From a virus: DNA of 31,495 bases. The translations under genes were made by a program, and so were the position numbers. The stretch covers positions 1 to 31,495 of the IMG/VR virus record IMGVR_UViG_3300017917_001824; one strand, 5' to 3'. This document shows positions 8,721-17,209 of the stretch, piece by piece (within the stretch, counting starts at the first letter, position 1; every line of letters begins with the position of its first letter). The notes beneath the pieces are model-generated. The model made no database searches, was not told the origin of the DNA, and saw nothing but the letters and a program-made list of their open reading frames with translations.

Positions 8721-9311
8721 ATGGCAAAGAAGAAAATAATTGAATTAGTTATCAATGAAAATGAAGATAACACAGGTATTAATGCCGTTTCAGTAGTTGA
8801 AAATCCCGCAATTGAGGAAAACTTTATTGCACTTTCAAAGCATGAAGTAGAACTCAAAGAGGTAAACGCAGAAAAGCGTATCTTAATGGGTGCTTCGCTT
8901 ATTCCGAATAAAGAAATTTATCGCAAGGATGCACAAGGGAATGAATTTTACATTTATTTCTCAGAGGACACAGTAAGAAAAGCAAGTGAGTTATTTTTTA
9001 TGAACTCAAACCAAAACAATGCTACTTACGAACATAGAGATAAGATTAACGGAATGACTGTTGTCGAAAGTTGGATAGTTGACAATCCCGAAATGGACAA
9101 ATCTAAGGAGTACGGATTTAATTTTCCAAAAGGCACGTGGGTTATTTCAATGAAAGTTAATAACGACAAAGTTTGGGAAGATGTAAAGCTAGGTAAGGTA
9201 AAAGGATTCTCAATCGAGGGTTATTTCATTGACAAACTAGATTTAAGTTTAGTAGAAAGCGAGGAAGAAAAACAGTTAAAAGAAATAATTGAAATTTTAA
9301 AATCAATATAA
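8721..9311 (+). CDS. prohead maturation protease (XkdF-like serine protease)
   Basis: 196 residues. The motif set is that of XkdF/prohead serine proteases: IPNKEIYRKD then YIYFSEDTVRKASELF (residues about 61-92), histidine in YEHRDK (H105), VESWIVDNPEMDK (115-127) and the nucleophile region GFSIEGYF (S164). The enzyme would process scaffold and capsid proteins during head maturation. It begins the head-gene block after the tape measure and lies close to the scaffold-like and capsid genes. Its ATG is preceded by AAGTCAATA at 8709-8717, a motif repeated before other structural genes. Confidence 0.8.
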   Translation: MAKKKIIELVINENEDNTGINAVSVVENPAIEENFIALSKHEVELKEVNAEKRILMGASLIPNKEIYRKDAQGNEFYIYFSEDTVRKASELFFMNSNQNNATYEHRDKINGMTVVESWIVDNPEMDKSKEYGFNFPKGTWVISMKVNNDKVWEDVKLGKVKGFSIEGYFIDKLDLSLVESEEEKQLKEIIEILKSI

Positions 9312-9312
9312 A

Positions 9313-9672
9313 ATGACACAAGAAGAAAGAATCATTAAAAAAGTTTACGATGCAAAGAAAGTTGAACTAGGAACACATAAAGTCGATTTAGGGTTGGTTG
9401 ATGATTTTAATAAAATGTCAAACTCCTTTTTTACTCAAAGTCAAAAATTTGAAAATGCAGTTCAAAAAATAAAATCAAGTATAAAAGAAATGCAAACTCA
9501 ATTTATTGAAGTTCAAAAAATTTCATCAGAAATAGATTCTAATTATCAAAAAGTTAGAAAATCAGCATCTGATTTAGGTGTATCAATTCCTGTTGAAGTA
9601 GAAAATGATTATAAAAGAGTTTTAGCATCATTAAAAAATGATTTAGCAACGTTTAAAACTTATAATAAATAA
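9313..9672 (+). CDS. coiled-coil protein of the head block
   Basis: 119 residues, nearly all helical, with a heptad-like middle (residues about 35-85: FENAVQKIKSSIKEMQTQF and on). No enzyme motif, signal peptide or membrane segment. It starts one base after the protease stop and its own stop shares a base with the next ATG, so it is part of the protease-scaffold-capsid operon. A small assembly or head accessory role is likely from context; I do not recognise a named family. Confidence 0.6.
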   Translation: MTQEERIIKKVYDAKKVELGTHKVDLGLVDDFNKMSNSFFTQSQKFENAVQKIKSSIKEMQTQFIEVQKISSEIDSNYQKVRKSASDLGVSIPVEVENDYKRVLASLKNDLATFKTYNK

Positions 9673-9860
9673 TGGAAAAGACCAAAAGCAAAACAAGTCC
9701 AAAAGGCGGTAAGCGTGGATGCCTTTGTGATGACGGAAAATATAGAAGTGAATGTTGCAACGGAGATTTACAAAATCAAGGTATTGGAAGTCCATTAAAC
9801 CAATCCGAAAGCGTTGTAATTAACACAACAGAGCCGACAACAACTATTCACACGCACTAA
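9672..9860 (+). CDS. small Cys-rich protein of the head block
   Basis: 62 residues. The middle GGKRGCLCDDGKYRSECCNG holds four cysteines in a CxC...CC pattern, a form I recognise from short proteins in the same place in flavobacterial phages. The C-terminus ends in a threonine-rich stretch and HTH. It overlaps the previous gene by one base (TAATG). The function is unknown; a metal-binding or disulphide-stabilised minor structural protein is possible. Confidence 0.6.
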   Translation: MEKTKSKTSPKGGKRGCLCDDGKYRSECCNGDLQNQGIGSPLNQSESVVINTTEPTTTIHTH

Positions 9861-9897
9861 AAAGGTAACAATTAATAAATTCTAAAGTCAATAGATT

Positions 9898-10491
9898 ATG
9901 GAAGCAAAAGAAGTAATTAAAAAACTAAAAACGATTCTAGGAATGGAAGTAAAACTAGAATCAATGATGTTAGCGGATGGACAAACAGTCTTAGAAGCTA
10001 ATATGTTTGAAGCTGGACAAGAGGTATTTATCGTAACTACTGATGAGCAAATGATACCATTACCCGTTGGAGACTATGAACTTGAAAACGGTCAAGTGTT
10101 GGTAGTTACACAAGAGGGAATTATCGCTGAAATTAAAGACGTAGTGGAAGAAGAAGAAATGCCCGAAGCACCTGCAATGGAAGTACCAACAGAAGCAAGC
10201 GCAGAAGCACCAAAGTCAGCACCAAAGAAAACAGTTGAAACAACAACTAAAGAAACTCACTTTTCTAGTGAAGTAGTTGATGAATTGAAAGCTGAAATTC
10301 AAGCGTTAAAAACTGAATTAGCTTCTTTGAAAGAAGAAAAGGAAACTAAAGAAGTTGAACTTTCAGAGGAACTAGAACCTAAAAAAATAGAGTTTAATCC
10401 TGAAAACAAGCAAGAGAAATCAAATTTTCAATTTGGGTCTAACAAAATGGAAACGATTGAAGATAGAATTAGAAGAAAATTATTTAACTAA
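9898..10491 (+). CDS. scaffold-like protein preceding the major capsid
   Basis: 197 acidic residues. The N-terminal part (residues 1-80) has the pattern MLADGQTVLEANMFEAGQ, then VPLPVGDYEL-like and GQVLVVTQEGII strands. An Ala/Pro/Glu-rich linker follows (residues about 85-110), then a coiled coil (residues about 120-155) and a basic end RIRRKLFN. Position just before the capsid gene and the coiled-coil with basic tail fit a capsid scaffold that is removed by the protease at 8721. AAGTCAATA (9885-9893) stands 4 nt before the ATG. A decoration protein is the alternative. Confidence 0.6.
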   Translation: MEAKEVIKKLKTILGMEVKLESMMLADGQTVLEANMFEAGQEVFIVTTDEQMIPLPVGDYELENGQVLVVTQEGIIAEIKDVVEEEEMPEAPAMEVPTEASAEAPKSAPKKTVETTTKETHFSSEVVDELKAEIQALKTELASLKEEKETKEVELSEELEPKKIEFNPENKQEKSNFQFGSNKMETIEDRIRRKLFN

Positions 10492-10510
10492 CATTTTTAA
10501 AATTTAAGAA

Positions 10511-11464
10511 ATGGCAACAACAACAAGTATTACTACCACTTACGCTGGTAAATTTTTGCAACAATACATCGCTACTGCGTTATTGTCTGCGCCAACTTTG
10601 GACAAACAATTGGTTACTATTAAACCAAATATTAAGTACAAAGAAGTTATTAAGAAAATCGCTACTGGTGGTCTATTAAAAGATGCGTCTTGTGATTTCA
10701 CAGCGACAGGTTCAGTAACATTGACTGAAAGAATTTTGCAACCGAAAGAATTGCAAGTAAATCAACTATTGTGTAAGAAAGATTTTCATTCTGATTGGAT
10801 GAGTGAAGAAATGGGTATTTCAGCTTATGATACATTGGCACCATCTTTCGCTGATTTTATCCTTGCTCGTTACGCTGCACAAGTAGCACAAGAAAATGAA
10901 ATTTCTTTTTGGAGAGGTGCAACAGGTACAAGTGGACAATACGATGGAATTTGTACATTGATTGCTACTGATGCTTCATTACCAACTGCACAAGAGATTG
11001 CAGGTACAACGGTAACAGCTTCAAATGTAATTACAGAACTTCGTGAAATCGTTTCAGCTATTCCTGCTACAATCATTGCGAAAGAAGATATGTTCATTTA
11101 TTTACCTGTAAATATGTACTACGCATATATCCAAGCATTGGGTGGATTTGGTGCAAGTGGATTAGGAGCGAATGGTGTTGGTGGACAAGGTACACAATGG
11201 TACTCAAACCAAGCGTTGTCAATTGACGGTGTTAAAATTGTATTGGCAGAGGGGTTAGCTTCTAACGTTGCAATCGCTGCGCAAAAATCAAACTTATTCT
11301 TTGGTACAGGATTAGTATCTGATATGAATACTGTGAAATTGATTGACACTTCTGAAACTTTAGGAGACGAGAATGTAAGAATCGTTATGAGAATGACAGG
11401 TTGCGCAAACTACGGTTATGCAGAAGAAATTGTTACTTACGGAATCACAAACTCCGCTAACTAA
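10511..11464 (+). CDS. major capsid protein
   Basis: 317 residues. The size, the position after protease and scaffold, the strong terminator that follows (11482-11512), and the sequence (TYAGKFLQQYIATALLSAPT at residues 10-29, then a long mixed alpha-beta body ending RMTGCANYGYAEEIVTYGI) fit the HK97-fold capsid proteins of Bacteroidota phages. It would build the icosahedral shell around packaged DNA. Codons and composition suggest a highly expressed protein, with more GC-rich third positions than the neighbouring genes. The N-terminus begins right at the conserved block, so no long cleaved delta domain is fused; the separate scaffold gene fits this. Confidence 0.85.
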   Translation: MATTTSITTTYAGKFLQQYIATALLSAPTLDKQLVTIKPNIKYKEVIKKIATGGLLKDASCDFTATGSVTLTERILQPKELQVNQLLCKKDFHSDWMSEEMGISAYDTLAPSFADFILARYAAQVAQENEISFWRGATGTSGQYDGICTLIATDASLPTAQEIAGTTVTASNVITELREIVSAIPATIIAKEDMFIYLPVNMYYAYIQALGGFGASGLGANGVGGQGTQWYSNQALSIDGVKIVLAEGLASNVAIAAQKSNLFFGTGLVSDMNTVKLIDTSETLGDENVRIVMRMTGCANYGYAEEIVTYGITNSAN

Positions 11465-11481
11465 TATTAACTAACTATTAT

Positions 11482-11512
11482 AAAGGGTGGGTAAAATAAC
11501 CTACCCTTTTTT
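11482..11512 (+). terminator. intrinsic terminator after major capsid gene
   Basis: An 11-bp stem with one G-T pair (AAAGGGTGGGT with ACCTACCCTTT), a 6-nt loop AAAATA and a T run at 11507-11512. It lies 18 nt after the capsid stop and would cap or partly stop the capsid message. Confidence 0.85.
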
Positions 11513-11541
11513 ATTTAAAATAACTTTAAAAATTAGAAATT

Positions 11542-12084
11542 ATGTCATGTGATTTAGCAAGTGGAAGATTAGAACCATGCAAAGACAATGTAGGAGGTTT
11601 AGATGCTATCTATTTTATCAACTTCGGACAAGCACCGATGAATAACATTACAATTGATGCTTCGGATATGATTACGGCAGTTGTTGGCGTAACAAATCTT
11701 TACAAGTATGAATTGAAAGGTACAAACTCGTTTGACCAAGTAATTACTTCAAGTCGTGAAAATGGTACTACATTTGTTGAGCAGACTTTGTCAGTTATGC
11801 TTAAAAATCAAGATTCGACTACACACAAAGCGGTTAAAATGTTGTCTTACGGTAGACCTCAAATTGTGGTTAAAACTCGTACAAACAAATTCTTTTTAGC
11901 GGGTATGGAGTACGGAATGGAATTAACAACTGCAAATGTGTCAAGTGGTACAGTGATGGCAGATGCTCAAGGTTATACTTTGACTTTTGTAGGAACTGAA
12001 AAAATCCTTGCGAACTTCATTGATTGTGCAGATGAGCAAGCATTGGCTTTCTTATTTGATGAAGCTACAATTGTAACAGATTAA
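11542..12084 (+). CDS. major tail (tube) protein
   Basis: 180 residues. The N-terminus MSCDLASGRLEPCKDNVGGL followed by DAIYFINFGQ is a recognisable opening of flavobacterial phage tail-tube proteins, and the beta-rich body (NGTTFVEQTLSVMLKNQD) fits a tube subunit. It stands alone between two intrinsic terminators, next to the capsid gene, as expected for a protein needed in many copies. Two early cysteines (C3, C13) are conserved in the style of the family. The start ATG follows an A/T-rich leader with no Shine-Dalgarno sequence, as is normal in Bacteroidota. Confidence 0.72.
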   Translation: MSCDLASGRLEPCKDNVGGLDAIYFINFGQAPMNNITIDASDMITAVVGVTNLYKYELKGTNSFDQVITSSRENGTTFVEQTLSVMLKNQDSTTHKAVKMLSYGRPQIVVKTRTNKFFLAGMEYGMELTTANVSSGTVMADAQGYTLTFVGTEKILANFIDCADEQALAFLFDEATIVTD

Positions 12085-12109
12085 TACTTTTAACTAATGA
12101 TGAATAATG

Positions 12110-12138
12110 GCGTATCTTAATAGGTACGCTTTTTTTTT
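12110..12138 (+). terminator. intrinsic terminator after major tail gene
   Basis: A 7-bp stem GCGTATC with GGTACGC (one G-T pair), loop TTAATA, then nine T at 12130-12138. It lies 25 nt after the tail gene stop. Confidence 0.85.
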
Positions 12139-12171
12139 GAAACAAAATTGATTTAGAAAAGTCTATAAGTT

Positions 12172-12501
12172 ATGATAGTTTTAAAAGAACTTAATACGGC
12201 TCAAACATTTTCTTGTACACCAAGACGAGCAATTTTTGATACTATTCAAATTCATAGTGAGGCAGAAAATACAACAGTAAACATAACAGAGTTTTTAAGC
12301 GTTGGAGTTGGTTATTATATTAACGTTACAGCGACTTTTGAACTACGTGAGGGATTTACGTACACCTTGAAACTTTTAAGCGATGGCGATGTAGTTTTTT
12401 ACGATAAACTATTTTGTACAAATCAAGAAATAAATACTTTTAGCGTGAATAAAGACCAATACGTTACACACGCAACGACAAATAATTTCATAGTTATATG
12501 A
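12172..12501 (+). CDS. small beta-rich structural protein before the portal
   Basis: 109 residues, mainly beta-strand (TAQTFSCTPRRAIFDTIQIH; FTYTLKLLSDGDVVFYDKLF), with the feel of an Ig-like or decoration domain. A protein of this kind commonly stands just before the portal gene in flavobacterial phages. It overlaps the portal gene by 4 nt, so the two are translated together. The ATG follows AAGTCTATA (12159-12167), the motif seen ahead of three other structural genes. Function not known; a virion accessory role is inferred. Confidence 0.55.
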   Translation: MIVLKELNTAQTFSCTPRRAIFDTIQIHSEAENTTVNITEFLSVGVGYYINVTATFELREGFTYTLKLLSDGDVVFYDKLFCTNQEINTFSVNKDQYVTHATTNNFIVI

Positions 12502-14282
12502 GTGAATTAAATTCAAACATTAGAGTAATTGAATTAGCTAGTTACGAAGCACCAAAAATTACCGAATCAAAAAAAGACGATTGGGTAACGTTTGGAGATA
12601 ACAACTCTTATTTTCAGTTTCTAATTGACAGATACAAGAATAGTACAACAAATAACGCTGTTATTAACAACATTACTCGTCTTATTTACGGGCGTGGTTT
12701 GAGTGCATTAGATGCTTCAAAAAAGCCAAATGAGTATGTTCAAATGATGAGTATTTTCAATCCGAATGAAATTAAAAAGATTGTTAGTGATTTAAAAATT
12801 TTCGGACAATGTGCTATTCAAGTTTCAAAGAGTAAAGGAAAGGTATTAAAAGCATTTCATATTCCCGTACAACTTTTAGCACCACAAAAATGCGATAAAA
12901 ACGGACAAATTAACGCGTACTATTATTCGGATAATTGGGAAGATATTAAAAATTTCCCACCTAAGCCAATTCCAGCTTTTGGTACTTCAAAAGAAGATAT
13001 TGAAATACTTTACATAAAGCCCTATTCAGTAGGTATGAAGTATTTTAGTTATTGCGATTATCAAGGTTGTATTCCTTATGCAAAACTAGAGGAAGAAATT
13101 AGCGATTATTTGATTAACGAGGTACAAAATGGATTTTCAGGTACTAAAGTTATCAATATCAACACAGGAAGCTATACGGAAGAACAGCAAGACGATGTTA
13201 GCAGACAAATTCTAAACAAGGTAACAGGCGCAAAAGGAAAAAAAGTTATCGTTTCGTTTGTACGTAACCAAGAACAAAAGACAACTATTGACGATGTACC
13301 GTTAAACGATGCACCGCAACATTATCAATATTTATCGGATGAATGCCGTAATAAAATAATGGTTGGACACAATGTTACAAGTCCTTTGATTTTCGGAATT
13401 ACGTCAAGCAATGGTTTTTCAAGTAATGCAGATGAGTTGAAAAATAGCGTTATTCTCTTTGATAACATGGTTATTCGACCAATTCAAGACTTACTTACCG
13501 AAGCATTTGATCAAATATTGGCTGTTAACGGAATTTCTTTGAAACTTTATTTTAGAACGTTACAACCTTTAGAATTTACCGATCTCGAAAATGCACAAAG
13601 CGAAGAACAAGTAGCAGAAGAAACCGGTACGGAATTAAGCAAAGTAAATACAGAGTTAGAAGCGATTATTAACCAAGCAGAAGAATTAAGTGAGGGTTGG
13701 ACAATAGTAGATGAACGTGATGTTGATGTTGAACTTGAAGAAGAACTAAACTTACAACTTATAAACGCTGAATTAAAACTAAGCGATAAAAATACGTTTT
13801 TAAGCAAGTTAATAAATCTAGTTAGTAGTGGAAGCCCTAAGCCTAATTTAAAAAGTACACAGGACAAAAAAGTAGGCGATTTAAAGTATTTCAAAGTTCG
13901 TTACAGATACACGGGAAACCCAAATCCTGATAGAGAATTTTGTAAAGCAATGATGAGCGCAAGCACTAGACTATTTAGAAAAGAAGATATTGATTTGATG
14001 AGTCAAAAATCGGTTAATCCAGGATTCGGAGAGGGTGGTGCGAAAACTTATGATATTTTCAGATTCAAAGGAGGTGCTAGATGCCACCACAAATGGCAAC
14101 GAGTAACAATGATGCTAGACTTAACTAAAATGGAAAAAGGCTACCAAGACATAGGAACTAGAAGTGCGGAGATAAAAGGGTACAAAGTAACTAATCCTTA
14201 CGAAGTTTCAATATATCCTAATAACCTACCTTTAAAGGGATTCAGTCCAAAGAATAAAAATTTACCTTCAGACGTAAAATAA
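12498..14282 (+). CDS. portal protein with C-terminal extension
   Basis: 594 residues. The N-terminal about 380 residues have portal features: DDWVTFGDNNSYFQFLIDRY (residues about 26-45), NAVINNITRLIYGRGLSALD, and an acid-rich helical clip region. It forms the dodecameric DNA channel that docks the terminase. The last about 135 residues (from about 460) are a distinct block containing GNPNPDREFCKAMMSAS, NPGFGEGGAKTYDIFRFKGG and a CHHKW, reminiscent of the Mu gpF-like head morphogenesis C-terminus fused to or following portals in other phages. That resemblance is my inference. It overlaps its two neighbours by 4 and 1 nt. Confidence 0.82.
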   Translation: MSELNSNIRVIELASYEAPKITESKKDDWVTFGDNNSYFQFLIDRYKNSTTNNAVINNITRLIYGRGLSALDASKKPNEYVQMMSIFNPNEIKKIVSDLKIFGQCAIQVSKSKGKVLKAFHIPVQLLAPQKCDKNGQINAYYYSDNWEDIKNFPPKPIPAFGTSKEDIEILYIKPYSVGMKYFSYCDYQGCIPYAKLEEEISDYLINEVQNGFSGTKVININTGSYTEEQQDDVSRQILNKVTGAKGKKVIVSFVRNQEQKTTIDDVPLNDAPQHYQYLSDECRNKIMVGHNVTSPLIFGITSSNGFSSNADELKNSVILFDNMVIRPIQDLLTEAFDQILAVNGISLKLYFRTLQPLEFTDLENAQSEEQVAEETGTELSKVNTELEAIINQAEELSEGWTIVDERDVDVELEEELNLQLINAELKLSDKNTFLSKLINLVSSGSPKPNLKSTQDKKVGDLKYFKVRYRYTGNPNPDREFCKAMMSASTRLFRKEDIDLMSQKSVNPGFGEGGAKTYDIFRFKGGARCHHKWQRVTMMLDLTKMEKGYQDIGTRSAEIKGYKVTNPYEVSIYPNNLPLKGFSPKNKNLPSDVK

Positions 14283-14779
14283 TGGCAGTACTACTTATAA
14301 CACGAGATGACATTGTACGATTCACAGCGATGAATGGGAATGTTGACACAGACAAATTCATTCAGTATGTACTTATAGCACAAGACACGCATATTGAAAC
14401 CTATTTAGGTACAAGATTATTAAGAAAGATTCAAACGGATATACAGAATGATAATTTGGCAACTCCTTATTTGGAACTTGTTAACGAATATATTAAACCG
14501 ATGCTTATACATTGGGCGTTTGCTGAATATTTACCTTTTTCAGCTTATACGATAGCTAATAAGGGTGTTTATAAACATTCAAGTGAGAATGCAGTTAACG
14601 TGGAAAAAAACGAAGTTGATTATTTGGCAAGTAAAGCCGTTTCAATGGCACAACATTATACGGAAAGATTTATTTCTCACATGAATTTTTACTCTAGTCT
14701 ATTCCCTGAATACAATACTAATTCAAATGGAGATGTTTACCCTAATTCAAATTCAAACTACTTAGGATGGGTGCTATAA
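14282..14779 (+). CDS. head-tail adaptor (DUF6712-like connector)
   Basis: 165 residues, mostly helical. RDDIVRFTAMNGNVDTDKFI opens the protein and AQDTHIETYLGTRLLRKIQ follows, a pattern of the gp6-like connector proteins of Bacteroidota phages that sit below the portal. It directly follows the portal gene with a shared base (TAATG). The Asn- and Ser-rich C-terminus (YNTNSNGDVYPNSNSNYLGW) is probably a flexible tail. Role: closes and extends the portal channel so the tail can attach. Confidence 0.7.
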   Translation: MAVLLITRDDIVRFTAMNGNVDTDKFIQYVLIAQDTHIETYLGTRLLRKIQTDIQNDNLATPYLELVNEYIKPMLIHWAFAEYLPFSAYTIANKGVYKHSSENAVNVEKNEVDYLASKAVSMAQHYTERFISHMNFYSSLFPEYNTNSNGDVYPNSNSNYLGWVL

Positions 14780-14862
14780 AAAAACCAAAGATATACAAGC
14801 CAAAGGCTGAAAATGTAAAGAAGTTAATTATTTATTTGAATAAGCAGAAGAAAAATGACTGA
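14767..14862 (+). CDS. very small basic protein between connector genes
   Basis: A 31-residue frame (MGAIKKPKIYKPKAENVKK, ending in LNKQKKND) starting 13 nt inside the end of the adaptor gene and overlapping the next start by 8 nt. Ten or more lysines make it strongly basic. The coupled overlaps at both ends are the main support; no homologous family is known to me. Confidence 0.45.
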   Translation: MGAIKKPKIYKPKAENVKKLIIYLNKQKKND

Positions 14863-15778
14863 ATTTTACGATATTATCGGCAATTTAAAGACTGTTTTAC
14901 AAGCACAACCATTTGTTAACACAGTTACAACGGGTGGACTTGAAGATGTTGATTTGAATAAACAGACTATTTTCCCACTTTCACACATCATTGTCAATTC
15001 GGCAATCCCAAAATCAAGTACAATCGTGTTCAATATTTCCATTATAGCTATGGATATAGTTGACGAAAGTAAAAGCGAGACAGATAATGTATTTGTAGGT
15101 AACGATAATGAGCAGGATGTTCTTAATCAACAGTTACAAGTCCTGAATCAGGTTTATCAACAGTTACGGCATGGTCAATTATTTAGTGAATTAATCCAAG
15201 TTGAAGTTGATCCTACTTGCGAACCTTTTACAGATAGATTTGAAAATAAGTTAGCAGGATGGACAATGACATTTGACGTTGAAGTACCAAACGAAATGAC
15301 TATTTGCGGAACAGCTATCCCACCACATTGTGCAGATGCTTTTATACAAAATTCAGATGGTAGTTTTAGTGCAAATGTAGCAAGTGGAAGTACTTTGATT
15401 TTAGAAGACGTAAACATTACGGTTATTGACCAAAATGATCAAGAACTTGCAAACGTAAATATACCAAGCAATGTAGACCAACAAATAATAGTTGAAGTAC
15501 CACCAATTGAAGTAAATGCAAATGTTTACAATAGTATAGAAGATTTAATAGTTGAGCAATTAGTAACTCCAACGAATCCAAACATTATAATTCCTGATAC
15601 TGAAATAGTTTTAAAAAATAGTTTGGGGAGTATTATTTCAACAACTAATTTACCAAGTTCAGTAAGTTCAAGTTTAACAATTCCTGATGAAAATTACGAC
15701 ATATATGTAAATGGAACTTTTCAAAGTTCAGTATCTTTACCAAGTCAAGAAAACAATACTATTAATATTAATATCTAA
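14855..15778 (+). CDS. tail terminator-like protein fused to a beta-rich fibre-like region
   Basis: 307 residues in two parts. Residues 1-155 (MTEFYDIIGNLKTVLQAQPF; KQTIFPLSHIIVNSAIPKSS; a C-terminal GWTMTFDVEVPNEMTICG) have the length and order of a neck or tail-terminator protein lying between connector and fibre genes. The rest (SDGSFSANVASGSTL and on) consists of short beta repeats rich in Asn, Val, Ile and Thr, such as NVNIPSNVDQQIIVEVP and a closing LPSQENNTININI, like low-complexity fibre or adhesin modules of Bacteroidota phages. The two-part structure is visible in the sequence; the terminator assignment is from context. Confidence 0.6.
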   Translation: MTEFYDIIGNLKTVLQAQPFVNTVTTGGLEDVDLNKQTIFPLSHIIVNSAIPKSSTIVFNISIIAMDIVDESKSETDNVFVGNDNEQDVLNQQLQVLNQVYQQLRHGQLFSELIQVEVDPTCEPFTDRFENKLAGWTMTFDVEVPNEMTICGTAIPPHCADAFIQNSDGSFSANVASGSTLILEDVNITVIDQNDQELANVNIPSNVDQQIIVEVPPIEVNANVYNSIEDLIVEQLVTPTNPNIIIPDTEIVLKNSLGSIISTTNLPSSVSSSLTIPDENYDIYVNGTFQSSVSLPSQENNTININI

Positions 15779-16623
15779 TGGCAACAACAACTATAAATAT
15801 AAACTCATCAATAAAAGTAAATACTACTCCTATTGAATCGGGTGTAAATGGTCGTGTTTTATTTCAAGATACAGATAAGGTTAATCAATCTTCAAACTTA
15901 TTTTGGAATAACACAAATTCTAGGCTATCCATAGGGATGGGAAATTCCCCACAAGCTAGAGTAGATATACTTTCACAAGGTGCGCTTTCAACCGATATTG
16001 CTTTTCGAGTTCAAAATTCAACAAATACATCTTCTATTTTCAAAATTACAGGAGATGGAAGAGTAACGAGTAAGGGTGTCAATCAAATATCAAGTAATGA
16101 AGCGTTTGGAGATTTTGTGTTTTCAAATACAGTAAGTGGAACAGGTAATTCTGCATTTACTACTTTTGCGTTATCTTCATTAACAACAGGTTCAGAAAAC
16201 AATGCGTTTGGTAGAAGTGCTTTAGCAAACGTTACAACGGGAGGCAGAAATTCAGGATTTGGATTTCAGGTACTTGTTAATGGAAACGGAAATAGCACAG
16301 TAGGATTTGGATATAGATCAGGTGCAGTTTGGAGTGGTGGAAATGTTACAGCATTTAATCAATGCGTTTATTTAGGTAGCGAAATACAAGCAGGGAGCGC
16401 AACACCAACAAATGAGGTGGTCATAGGATTTGGAGCTATAGGACTAGGCAATAATACAGTTGTCTTAGGGAACAGTTCAATCGTTACAACACAATTAAGG
16501 GGAACAGTTAGATTCTCTTTGCAGTCAAGCGCACCAACAGGAGTAGAGGGTGCTATTTACTACGATTCAACAGCGAAAAAACACTACGGGTACAATGGTA
16601 CATCATGGAATGCGTTATATTAA
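15778..16623 (+). CDS. tail fibre / trimeric adhesin-like protein
   Basis: 281 residues. After an N-terminal attachment part (residues 1-95, with NTNSRLSIGMGNSPQARVDI and a KITGDGRV turn) there are YadA-head-like repeats of about 14-20 residues: GNSAFTTFALSSLTTGSENN, then AFGRSALANVTTGGRNSGFG, then VGFGYRSG, VVIGFGAIGLGNNTVVLGNS. These fold into left-handed beta-rolls in trimeric adhesins. The end PTGVEGAIYYDSTAKKHYGY plus NGTSWNALY is a fibre-tip style found in many tailed phages. It is likely the receptor-binding fibre. It starts one base into the previous stop. Confidence 0.75.
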   Translation: MATTTININSSIKVNTTPIESGVNGRVLFQDTDKVNQSSNLFWNNTNSRLSIGMGNSPQARVDILSQGALSTDIAFRVQNSTNTSSIFKITGDGRVTSKGVNQISSNEAFGDFVFSNTVSGTGNSAFTTFALSSLTTGSENNAFGRSALANVTTGGRNSGFGFQVLVNGNGNSTVGFGYRSGAVWSGGNVTAFNQCVYLGSEIQAGSATPTNEVVIGFGAIGLGNNTVVLGNSSIVTTQLRGTVRFSLQSSAPTGVEGAIYYDSTAKKHYGYNGTSWNALY

Positions 16624-16639
16624 TTAAAAAATAAAAGAA

Positions 16640-16948
16640 ATGGGAGTTTTAATTCAAAGTACAGAACAATCGAATATCGTAATTAAAGGGACAGAAATTG
16701 AGTTGCCTAACGTTTATGGTAGAATAGAGTTTGCAGGTAGAGCAGACGGAAAGACAATGGAAATAGCAGTTACTACTTACGCTAGTAAAGAAGCGTTTAA
16801 ACAGGATGCAAGTGTATTAACAACGAATGTTGCTCAAGGCAGTATAGTAGTTGAATTAGAAGATAACGAAAGTCAAAGTTTAGATACTGCTTTAGCTTAC
16901 GTACAAAATGCTTATTCACAGTTAAATTTCGATACGGAAATAATTTAA
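16640..16948 (+). CDS. small protein after the tail fibre
   Basis: 102 residues with a beta-strand N-terminal half (MGVLIQSTEQSNIVIKGTEI; ELPNVYGRIEFAGRADGK) and a helical C-terminal end (TALAYVQNAYSQLNF). No catalytic motif, signal peptide or membrane segment. It follows the fibre gene by 16 nt, so it may be a fibre-associated or accessory structural protein, possibly a chaperone. I do not recognise a named family. Confidence 0.6.
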   Translation: MGVLIQSTEQSNIVIKGTEIELPNVYGRIEFAGRADGKTMEIAVTTYASKEAFKQDASVLTTNVAQGSIVVELEDNESQSLDTALAYVQNAYSQLNFDTEII

Positions 16949-16966
16949 TTCGTAAATTTGCCTACT

Positions 16967-17209
16967 ATGATGAACATTATTAACATATTCAAAACTTACG
17001 GAGGATTAGGTGTACTTTCTGTATGGCTTTTTTTTACCAATTCCAGAGTGGATAAACTCGAAAAAGAATTAAGCGATTGTAACAATTCAAAAATAGATAT
17101 TTACAGAGAATTGACCAAGCCAAAAGTAGCCATTATAGACAATTTCAAGGTGGCAATTTTGCCGGGTAACGATAAAAAAAGAAAATATGAACTTAATTCA
17201 AAAATTTAA
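16967..17209 (+). CDS. small single-membrane-span protein (lysis accessory candidate)
   Basis: 80 residues from the first of two adjacent ATG codons. One hydrophobic segment (YGGLGVLSVWLFF, residues about 11-23) is followed by a short coiled coil (SRVDKLEKELSDCNNSKIDI) and a soluble tail. This is the layout of an inner-membrane spanin subunit or a holin-associated protein, and it precedes a second small membrane protein, but nothing here is decisive. A longer version from TTG at 16958 is possible; ATG at 16967 is the simpler choice. It overlaps the next gene by 23 nt. Confidence 0.55.
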   Translation: MMNIINIFKTYGGLGVLSVWLFFTNSRVDKLEKELSDCNNSKIDIYRELTKPKVAIIDNFKVAILPGNDKKRKYELNSKI

